The notes beneath the pieces were generated by a model. It had not been told where the DNA came from. It searched no databases and was given only the letters and a program-made list of their open reading frames with translations. Below, piece by piece: positions 26,530-35,715 of a stretch of 64,000 nt of DNA. The stretch is from assembly GCF_035083965.1 (NCBI RefSeq), contig NC_089735.1, positions 12,088,501 to 12,152,500 of the forward strand. The letters are read 5' to 3'. This DNA comes from Branchiostoma lanceolatum. Lineage: Eukaryota; Chordata; Leptocardii; Amphioxiformes; Branchiostomatidae. The first letter of the stretch is position 1. Each line of letters opens with the position of its first letter. Both the position numbers and the translations under genes were made by a program.

Positions 26530-27283
26530 TTATTTCTGTTGAACGGGGAATGTTAGTTGATCGAAGAGGTTGTCGATCTTCTCTTGCAGGAGGTCCACGA
26601 TGTCAGCGGAGATGAAGAGATGAGTGTCGTCTAAATCCTGCATGACAAACTTCCTGCCCAGGGCGTTCTTCTCATCCAGGTGGAGGAGGAACTGCTTCAT
26701 GGCTGGGTCACTGGTGAAGAAAGGGAGGACTGTTTTGTTACCTCAGACAACACAACATAACTGTAAACATCCACTACATACTAGCAACTATCAAGTCATG
26801 AATATGACAAACTCCAAATCGTCAGATGATTTTACTTTCTGTTGTAATTTCCAATGCAATTAAAATGTTAATTTAATTATTTATCATCGTATAGTTTATT
26901 CCACTATTGCTACTGATAGAAATATGGGGTGATTCATCAAAGTTCAGATGTTATGATTCTTAAAAAATGACATATTTGTGTTACAATATCTAGGTACCTT
27001 ATAACGAGTAACATATCTAATATGATACTTCTGAAGAGTCTGAAATGTATAAATAGATACATAAATAAACTATTGTATGCTCTCTATTCAGGAATTCTGT
27101 AAATGTTTATTCTCTTAGAAATATCACTCACAGTGATTAACTATCATAATAATACAGGCACAAATTATGGAACTAGCATGGTTCAGAATCAGCACGCAGT
27201 CACCAGTCCACTATAATTTTTCTACAGAGAACCACTCGATATGCTCACCATTCAACCAGCACTCCTTTCAGGACATTAACCAT
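26530..27283 (-). CDS. GTF2H5: TFIIH subunit GTF2H5 (TTDA/Tfb5)
   Basis: There are two coding exons on the minus strand: 27,283-27,249 ([11 protein letters not shown] plus two bases) and 26,710-26,530, joined by a GT/AG intron. They give exactly 71 residues, the length of human GTF2H5. The second exon carries the family signatures [29 protein letters not shown] and [12 protein letters not shown], and ends QQK. The protein is the smallest core TFIIH subunit. It stabilises the complex through p52 (GTF2H4) and supports XPB in nucleotide excision repair and transcription. It lies head to head with HADH, the start codons being about 440 bp apart. The first exon is only 35 bp of coding sequence. 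Confidence 0.96.
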
Positions 27284-27726
27284 CTTGTACACCAAAGTCT
27301 ATAGATGACCTGGGTGAAGATAAAAGAGACTAAGTCTTGTTCATCAGAGGAATGGCCTAGTTTTAGCCAGTTATACCATAGGTCATCCAAAAAATTGCAT
27401 CCTTTCCACCATGTTGGCCTGTCTTTCAGAGTGATAGCTGTTCACTTCAAACAGTTTTATGCCTGCTTAAAAGGGATACTTTTGTTGAGTCGTAGAGTGA
27501 TTCATGACGTATAACTATATAGTAAAATATATAAAAAGAAACTAGATAAGTTAGTGACAATAATACAAGCTTATGTGAGAGTTATGATTATTGATAAAGA
27601 GTAATGTCAAGGCACTAAGTATATCCCCGTCGAACTACTTGAAGGGCCTTGTCGACCTTTGACCTATAGAAGTCGACTTGTCTGGTTCACGTTTTGTGGA
27701 GTTCACAAGGACACTGACGAAAAGAA
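27284..27726. promoter_or_regulatory. Shared divergent promoter region of GTF2H5 and HADH
   Basis: The 443 bp between the two start codons contain no repeat and no other gene, so the two genes probably share a bidirectional promoter. I see no TATA box that is clearly placed and no CpG-rich core. The role is inferred from spacing and orientation. Confidence 0.6.
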
Positions 27727-30700
27727 ATGTCTCTGTCGGCGCTCACTTACATAGCCAGACGAGGGATGGCCACCAAACTGACCGTGAAGAGTATGGCCAT
27801 TATCGGCAGCGGTCAGATGGGCGCAGGGATCGCACAGGTCAGTGGGAAACCGCAGGGTGACCCTCGTGTATGGAACGTGGCGCGGCGTATGCTCTGTGTA
27901 GCCCCTCCCACTTTTACTAAAAGTTAAACTTTTACAATTTTTTTTTGTTGTTGTCGTGCTGTTATTGTTGTTGTCGTGTACAACATTGTTTTGATTAGTG
28001 TTTTTATCCTAACGTTGCTAAGGTTGCATACATTTTAGGAGGGGAAGAAACCGCAATATTGTAAATTATTCGAACGTGGTCAAAAATCTAAATCAGTAAC
28101 TAACGTTGTACTTGACATTTCTCAAACTTTCACAAAACAAGATTTGCCCTTAATTCTCACGTGGCAGGTGATTTAATAGTGTTTTTGTTCTTACGTCAAT
28201 AGAAGCAGTGTCTAATGTGTGCATCTAAAGCTAATGCATTTCCTCAGTAAAACGTTTGAACCGTCAAACACGACTGTTAGTGCAGTTGCGAAATTGGGAC
28301 ACATACACAGTGACGTACTTGAAATGTAAACAAACGGCACTCTGTTGTATAGCAACTATGATTGTATAGGTGATTCTTCAGTGACTCAGCATGAAGTGAA
28401 AGTATTCTATAGATTCAAATGATTAATCATGAATCTATATAATGATGCTGATTGAACTCAGCAACTGAAAATATTAATCTATCATTTATCTTCTAATTTT
28501 AGTCTTATTCATTTTTCAAAAATCATCTTATTTATTGATTTTGAAATAAATATTTGTTCATATCACAACATAGGGCCTAAAAGGCTAAATAACAATTTAC
28601 TTCATGCTCAAACTATGCCAGCTAGAATACTGAAAGGTATCTCTGATTTAATAGTAATTATGACTATATAAGCATGCCTGTATACCATACTTGGTGACAA
28701 AGAGTTCTAAGTCTACATACAAACATGTAACTGTTACATGTTTCTCCCAGGTGGCAGCTGCGACAGGCCACAAGGTCGTTCTGTGTGACACGGCAGGAGA
28801 CATTCTGGAGAAGGCGCAGGCCGGCATACAGAAGAGCTTACAGAGGGTCGTCAAGAAGAAGTACGCAGATGACCCTGAGGTCAGTACATATATACTACAT
28901 AGTAATAGAGGCTTTTTTCTTTATCTGTTTGACATTTCTTAGAACATGTAACAGCACAGGTTAACTGTATCTTCCCTAGCCTCTACCAGGCTCCGCTGAT
29001 CGCTGGGAAAATAGTAGAAGTCGGCCAAATAGAGTGAATAGTATGCCAAGGATAGTCCGCTATACAGGGAAGTTCAATAGGCGACCAACTTCCCTGCATA
29101 GCGGACTACCCTTGGCATACAATTCACTAGTACTCTATTTGGCCGATTTCTACTATTTTCCCAGCGATCAGCAGAGCCTGGTAGAGGCTATATCTTCCCA
29201 TGTTTTCAAGGTTTTGAGCACATCAATCTAGTTTTGTGGCTCTTAGAAAAAAAGTTGGATTTATAAAGATAATGCTGAAATAGTGGCAACAGGAAAAGGG
29301 ATCCTTAAGGAAAAAAGATCCTTACTTAGTTAGAGATACCACACTACTTTCAAGATGGGGTGTCATTCTATAATTCTGCATCACCTGAAAATACTGCAGC
29401 TACAGTGCCAAAAATTGCCATATATCATGTTGACCTCAATAGAAATATAGCTACTGACATGTCAAATTTCAAACAAATCCATTGATAAAAAAAGATCTTG
29501 AGTTATATTTTAAGATATTTACTTATTCAAAATTTTATCCTGTTGCTTGAGTAACTATTTTTGGCGTATCTTATTACCTGGATGTCTAACCTTCATCAAC
29601 GTATCTTGAGTTATACTATAACTTATAGGTGTGAACACATAGACACACACATAAATAATATATTTATCAGAAACTATAATGATTGTTGTTTTTCTAATTT
29701 CTTTATCAGAAAGGCCAGGAGTTCATCACCAACACCATGGCTAACATTGAGACGACCACTGAGCCGGCCAAGGCCGTGGTGACAGCTGATCTCGTGGTGG
29801 AGGCCATCGTGGAAAACCTGGCAGTCAAACAGGATCTGTTCAGAACACTGGACAAATTTGCACCTGCGTGAGTCTCAAGTTGGAGGTTTTGTTTATTCAA
29901 AATATTCTTTTGAGTAGCAAACAAAGTACACACCTCATATTTGATCTGTAGACCATGCCAATTTAATTTGTTGCTTCTCGGAATAGTCTGTCCTGTTTTT
30001 CGAATTCCCATTTTGAGAAAAATTGAGTCACTATTCACATTCACAAATTTGAACTCCCAATTTTACTATCTGTTCAGTTGTAAAACTCAATAGCCACCAA
30101 AATAGGTTATATACCTAAAATGTGTGGTCACATTGGTCATAATATGTTATAATTTATCATTTTTTAAAACTATTTCTCAATATCAATCCATATATTACAT
30201 GGCAAAAGGTAATTTTGTTACTGAAATTATAATACTAGATCAAAGAAGGTGGTGCATTGCATAGAATGAGCCATACAAAGCCGAAACGTGAATAATTCTC
30301 TTATTCTTTAAGTTATGTAAATCCTTATCTTTACCACAGACTATTTCAAAAAATTCTATTTTTTTTTTCTGAAAAAATCTGAGAAGCAACAAATAAAATT
30401 GGTGTGGCCTTATGTATACAAACTAATCACAATGATTGATGCACTGTTTGCTTCCAAACCAGCTGCCATGGTGACTGTGACATCATAAAAAAAATTCAAT
30501 TCAATTTAGCACCTGGAGGCAGGAATCAAGAACTGGAAGTATGATTTGTACTGATTTGCAATAATTCAAAATCATTGAATTTAAAAGGATATACATTTGT
30601 ACAAATGTCTATGTACATTGAATGATGATTATTGTGATTTAATGTAATCAGGAACTTTTCTGTTTTGGTGTCATTGGTGTTACAATAGCACTTTAAAGAT

Positions 30701-33162
30701 GACTAACTTTCGTTGTCTTGTCTCCAGGAAGACTATCTTTGCCAGTAACACATCCTCCCTGCCCATCACTGCCATCGCCGACAGCACAAAGCGCCAGGAC
30801 AAATTTGCTGGTCTTCACTTCTTCAACCCTGTCCCTGTCATGAAACTAGTGGAGGTACATTATGAAGTTATCCGTTATAACAGTTACTGTATGTTCAATA
30901 TCATTACTTCACCTTAGAAGAGTATACTAGTAGTTTTTTTCAGTGCTGTTTGTTCTGTTGAATCCCTTGGTTGAATTGTTAGTTGAAGAATTAATATCAG
31001 GATGATTCAATCAATTATGAGTGGAGGCTTTAACTAAAGGAGTGAGTGAGTTTGGGCTATGTGTAACCTGTATCTTAATTGTAGCCAATAATTGTATGAC
31101 CAATATTCTATGACAACAGCCTAAAGGGGACATTCTGTATTAAGGTGAAAAATGTTGATACCACACCAAAGTGTATAATACCAACCTGCAAATTGTACAC
31201 AAAATTTAGGGTTGTCAGAAAAAATGTAGACAACAGGTATTTTTGCAAGACAGAATCATCATAATGAATCATTTTTTTTCAGAAATTTGGAATAGATAAA
31301 GTATTTGAACCCTGAATTACACCAAAAGCTGGAATTGCCAAATCTCTCATTCAACTAATTAATGAATAAACAAATAGATATATAGATAGTTTGTCTGTGC
31401 CCCCTCTGTAGGTGGTCCGAGCTCCAGGTACCAGTCAGGAAGTGTACGAGTGTCTGATGGACTTCAGCAAAGCCATTGGCAAGCACCCTGTCACTTGTAA
31501 GGTAAGAAATTATACATTTAATCATCAACCTTGAATAGCAATAACAGAAAGAGATGTTCAAACTACTGTGAAGAAATCTGTGATAATCAGTGGTTTACCT
31601 AAAGATTTGATAGTATGTTTCAAATCATTGAACACAATGCACAAGTGCAAGTACTGTATACGCATTTAATGATATGTATATTCTATGTAGTACTACATAT
31701 ATTAGACTGCAGAATAAACTGACTGTGACTTGTGATACGCTGTTTTCCCCATACACAGGACACGCCCGGCTTCCTTGTGAACAGGTTGCTGGTACCATAC
31801 ATGTTGGAGTCTGTTAGGTTATATGAGAGAGGTCAGTCATATACAAATAATGCACTTAATCAATACAAGCCTATTTAGACATTTTCTATAGGATATTCAG
31901 ATAGATTAGAGTCATGCATTTAGTAACTGTAGAGCACTGAAAAATGCTAGTATGATGTATGATGAAAGACAAATTGAAATTTATTTCATAAAATGGTAGT
32001 AGAGCCTCTATGGAACATTTCTATATTAAACAATTTCTCTCAAATTTTACAGCTTTCAGCACTCAAAAATTATATTTAGCTCATCAGGTATACATACTAG
32101 TACTTTTGAAGTGAATTAGGATGTTTTGGCGAGTGTACATTATAACACTCCACAGGAGATGGGAGTAAAGAGGACATAGACACTGCCATGAAACTTGGAG
32201 CAGGCTACCCCATGGGACCATTTGAACTCCTAGACTTTTGTGGGTTTGACACAACCAAGTTTATCATAGATGGTATGTACGTTTCTTCACTTTAAATCTG
32301 AGAATATTAAATCCCTTACTACAATCCACAGGAGATGGAAGTAAGGAGGATATTGATGTTGCCATGAAACTGGGGGCAGGCTATCCCATGGGACCATTTG
32401 AGCTGCTAGACTATGTTGGACTGGACACATGCAAGTTTATCATAGATGGTATGTATCAGGTCTGATTTTAGCATGGAGAATCATCTTTGTAACATTGGTT
32501 AAGTCTGTCACACAGTACTGTACGAAAATCAATTGGCCAAGGAGTCTGCAAGATCTAATTTATATGCCTGATGTTCCCTTGATCTTCTCGTGATTTTTAG
32601 AGATTGGTTGATGTTTGCAGATCCCCAAGCCTTGTCCAATGTTATGTGGTAGATTTTCAGGTGAAAAAGATGCTTGAGTCTCTGGCAATTCTTAACTTTG
32701 CATTTGGCGACCTATATATACTGGTGATCCACAGATATGGCTGAAGCTTGACGGGATTAGAGAGCATTAAATTAAAATTTCTTCCAACTTGACAGAATTC
32801 ATCCCTAGTGCACCTATGTCTAAGCCTACAGCCTTCTTCATAATTACTATATTACTAACCCAGTTACTCTCAACATGTGACTATCCATCACATTAGATTA
32901 GTGATGTTGAAATAACGAAAGTAGAAAGTTAATTTGCTTTCATTCCAATGTTAGTATTAGTCCATTGAAAATGTTTGAATGCAAGATTAGAGTCTGGAAG
33001 CTAGGTTTTAGGTTTAATAACTTTTATCACCTTTACCCCTCAGGTTGGCACGAGTTGGAACCAGAGAACCCTCTCTTCGAACCCAGTCAGTTGCTGAATG
33101 AACTTGTGGCAGCAGGCAAGCATGGCAAGAAAACAGGGGAGGGTTTCTACAAGTATAACTAA
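27727..33162 (+). CDS. HADH: Mitochondrial 3-hydroxyacyl-CoA dehydrogenase with duplicated exon 7
   Basis: Exons are 27,727-27,837, 28,751-28,879, 29,710-29,867, 30,728-30,854, 31,412-31,501, 31,759-31,831, 32,156-32,272 (7a) or 32,332-32,448 (7b), and 33,044-33,162. All junctions are GT/AG and in phase. With one exon 7 the protein has 307 residues (human 314). The enzyme oxidises L-3-hydroxyacyl-CoA with NAD in the mitochondrial matrix, the third step of beta-oxidation. The N-terminus is basic and lacks acids, as a targeting peptide should. GSGQMGAG (27-34) is the NAD-binding Rossmann loop. SNTSS, the catalytic-type His near 163 in [15 protein letters not shown], Glu near 175 and Asn near 213 are all present. 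Exon 7b (LLDYVGLDT) is closer to the vertebrate sequence than 7a (LLDFCGFDT). An AATAAA lies at 33,980. Confidence 0.97.
28977..29190. mobile_element. 214-bp foldback MITE (TAGCCTCTACCAGGCT family) with 9-bp target duplication
   Basis: Almost the whole element is a hairpin: the left arm from TAGCCTCTACCAGGCTC pairs with the right arm ending GCCTGGTAGAGGCTA. A perfect 9-bp direct repeat TATCTTCCC flanks it at 28,968-28,976 and 29,191-29,199. It lies in the second intron of HADH. Related ends occur near 22,886 and 53,099. Confidence 0.92.
29526..29601 (+). mobile_element. Dispersed retroelement 3' end, truncated (copy B)
   Basis: It matches the second half of the elements at 9175-9300 and 54,110-54,228, including GTTGCTTGAGTAACTATTT, TGGCGTATCTTATTACC and CTAACCTTCATCAACG. 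The hammerhead-like start is missing. It lies in the second intron of HADH. Confidence 0.8.
32156..32272 (+). other. HADH: HADH alternative exon 7a
   Basis: This is a 117-bp exon entering and leaving in phase 1, with acceptor CCACAG and donor GTATGT. It encodes [20 protein letters not shown] then [13 protein letters not shown], part of the helical C-terminal dimerisation domain. It is as intact as its neighbour 7b. Confidence 0.92.
32332..32448 (+). other. HADH: HADH alternative exon 7b
   Basis: It has the same 117-bp length, phases, acceptor (CCACAG) and donor (GTATGT) as 7a, only 59 bp downstream. It encodes [13 protein letters not shown] where 7a has [13 protein letters not shown]. About 20 of 117 bases differ, more than half of them synonymous, so both copies appear to be under protein-level constraint. 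Confidence 0.93.
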
Positions 33163-33408
33163 CTCACCACATCCCAGAACTACATACATGTACATGTAGC
33201 AACTGCCCTATTTCCACATCTACAGCATACCGGGGAATAATGTGAGAAAAGAGGACTATCAAATGTTTCTTTTACACATTCGCTTGACACAAGAAGACAT
33301 GTGTAAAGGATAACTTCTAATACATTATAGATTCATCACTTCTCCAAAACAGTACAAAATTGTCAACATGAATCTGAATTATGATTGTATAGATTTTCTC
33401 TTCACATA

Positions 33409-33922
33409 CGAGGGGCGATCAATAAGTCCTCGGCCTCACTCAGGAATAAGGTACACATTAACTCAAATTTTGGGAATAATTTTACGGTGTGAAGTCTTTT
33501 ATGAATGTCTACCAAAATTCAAATCATTGTGATCATTACTTTGCTGACGACACTCAGTAGAAGGATAAAAACATGGACAATTGAGCTGTGACCTGAGGTG
33601 TGCAGGTCAGCTTGCTCTGCTGATAGTCAGATACCCACATCATTGAAGTTGAAATAAGAAGGGAATCCTCATCAAACATTTTGACAATGTCTTCGAAGAT
33701 ATTATGAACGCGACCCACACAGCTCTGATCACAGTGCACCCTTGTTTTTCTTGTCACTTACCTACAAGTTTTCAAATGGACGTCGACTAAAAAGTATTGG
33801 CCACAATAATTTGAAGTTTGGTGGATATTGCTGAAAGATGTCATACTACATAATTATGCCCCGAAATTTGAGTTGTGCACCTTATTTCTGGGTGAGGCCG
33901 AGAACTTATTGATCACCCCTCG
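33409..33922. mobile_element. 514-bp mariner-like non-autonomous element
   Basis: The ends are inverted repeats, CGAGGGGCGATCAATAAGT at the left and CGAGGGGTGATCAATAAGT read from the right, flanked on both sides by TA (33,407-33,408 and 33,923-33,924). This is the terminus type of mariner elements. The inverted identity extends about 40 bp. The 67-codon minus-strand frame inside has no DDD catalytic motif. It lies in the HADH 3' UTR, about 60 bp before its AATAAA. Confidence 0.9.
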
Positions 33923-33979
33923 TATCCTTAGTACATGTGTGGAATGTGTAGAACTGTGCTTCCAGAGTGATGTGCTTAG

Positions 33980-33985
33980 AATAAA
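33980..33985 (+). terminator. Polyadenylation signal AATAAA of HADH
   Basis: This canonical signal lies about 820 bp after the HADH stop, just beyond the mariner-like element. No canonical AATAAA was noticed nearer the stop, so this is the likeliest 3' end. Confidence 0.5.
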
Positions 33986-34239
33986 CTAAACTTGCTGCAG
34001 ACTTACAACTGAACATTCTATTTTTGAGATGATATAAATATAATTGATTGTAGGCTGTTTGTTTTGATGCCTTGGTTGACTTCTATCAGTGAATGATTAA
34101 CAAAACATAGAAGAGTTTAGGTACAGGATGAAACGATTGTGGCCAGCAGACACATGAAGATGATTGGACAAATATGACAGATTCACAAATTTGAGGTATT
34201 TATTGTAAGTTCCTCACCAGTAGAAACAACACACCCAAG

Positions 34240-34358
34240 TTTTCTCCAAGCAGAGGTTTCGGTTAAGTGGGGTAGGAGTGTCCAAAATAAAACGGAAAAG
34301 TAGAAAGACATATAAAATACCGCGAAAATACGTCCATCTTACCTCTGCTTGGAGAGTA
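34240..34358. mobile_element. 119-bp foldback MITE (TCTCCAAGCAGA family) with 9-bp target duplication
   Basis: The ends are TTTTCTCCAAGCAGAGGT and, inverted, TACTCTCCAAGCAGAGGT. A perfect 9-bp direct repeat ACACCCAAG flanks it at 34,231-34,239 and 34,359-34,367. It is non-coding and lies between HADH and the fucosyltransferase gene. Confidence 0.9.
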
Positions 34359-34889
34359 ACACCCAAGCTCACTTGAGAAGTACATATAAAATCAACCACT
34401 AGACTAGACCAACTTTATACAGCATTGAAGGGAACATATAGAATATGAAATAGGCATTACATTGTATGTAATAATGTTTTGCTCTCCAGCTGAAGTAAAA
34501 TATTAAATCAAACAACTTATTTTTTCCAATAGCAAAAGATGTAATTTTACTAAGATTACAACTTGCAGTGTAAAACAAAAATCGTTGTGCGTGTTTTGTG
34601 TAGACTTAACATATACATGAATTTGTGAGTGCAACTAAGTTGAAACAACATTAAACAGCAGGTTGCTACTGGTAGTTCTTATGTTTAAATGTCTTTGTCA
34701 TCACTTAACTTGAAAAAATGTTCATGCAAAGTAAGTGAAATATTACATTATATTCTAACCGCAATGCAGTTAAGACAACCCATTTGCCAGTCACTGCAAT
34801 CCATTCCTCTCACAGACTGAAAGGTGGTCTTGGGTTTTTGACTTGAATCTATAGCTTCAGGGTTCAAAACACTGGTACTGACAGGCCCA

Positions 34890-35165
34890 AATGTTGTGCC
34901 TTTGGGAAAGACAGCAGCTTTACACCTATTTCCTCACTTGACTCAGGTGAAAATGAGTACCTAGCTTTGGTTAGGGACATCCTCTTGGATGGTACGTAAA
35001 GCCGGAGGTCCCGTGTAAGAGGGCAGCCACACCTCGAGCATGTTAAAGAACCCATCACACTTATTGAAAAGAGAAGGGGTCCATCCCTGTGTGAGTCAGG
35101 ATATAACCTATCAGTCTATTCTGGCACAGCTTGTACAAAACTGGTGTGTTACGCCCAAATTCGTT
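34890..35165 (+). mobile_element. SINE with conserved central core
   Basis: Blocks include TGCCTTTGGGAAAG, GGTACGTAAAGCCGGAGGTC, AGCATGTTAAAGAACCCA and GGTCCATCCCTGTGT. Parts recur at 18,000-18,175 (minus), 38,783 and 55,572. The block ending in CATGTTAAAGAACCC is typical of the conserved central domain shared by several metazoan SINE families. I cannot assign the subfamily. Confidence 0.65.
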
Positions 35166-35250
35166 TTTCCAGTTGTGCAGAACAAAATAATTCAGACTTT
35201 CTTCTATTTCCACTGCTTGACTGCAAATGGACATGTAACATGGCTGGTAC

Positions 35251-35557
35251 CCTAGCCTGAGTGTCATCCTGTTTGGGGAACCTAGAGCCTGGAACTTAAC
35301 AGGATGACACTCAGGCCACACCAATCTAATTTCTTGGTTAACAGATTTTTTGTTTTAAATTTCAACAACAACAAAATTATGAAAACAGAAGGCTGGGGTG
35401 AAAACTTGCAGGTGACCCTTTTCACTTCCTAAAATTGTGTGCACCAAAGTACAAACTTTCGTCTGAGATTCTGTTTTCCTGTTGATTTTCCAAGCTAGCA
35501 TTTTTTTTAAAATTCCGTTAAACCAAGAAATTAAAATGGTGTCAGTGACACTCAGGC
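35251..35557. mobile_element. About 305-bp inverted-repeat element with an extra hairpin at its left end
   Basis: The ends are TAGCCTGAGTGTCAT and, inverted, TAGCCTGAGTGTCAC. A second pair of arms (CACACCAATCTAATTTCTTGG and its inverse near 35,525) continues inward. The left end contains a separate 70-bp hairpin in which the terminal sequence occurs twice, as if a terminus had been duplicated. No clear target duplication was found next to the ends. Confidence 0.7.
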
Positions 35558-35715
35558 TACAACAAAATGTTGCTGGTACCCAGATTATTATCCCTAACAA
35601 TTATGCTATTACTAACCTGTTTCATTCTTTGTTTTTCCTTGTTACTACAAAAATATGTAAAACCAATAAATAAGATCATTTTAAAAAGGACTTAACTTTT
35701 AGTATACATTTGTGC

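Noticed and set aside
30240-30310. Second hammerhead-like site (GCCGAAACGTG)
   Set aside because: Only the GAAACGT part is present; there is no CTGANGA block with a pairing stem at the right distance.
35241-35580. GCTGGTACCC direct repeat as target duplication of the element at 35,251
   Set aside because: The right copy lies about 15 bp beyond the element end, so it does not abut the terminus and may be coincidental.
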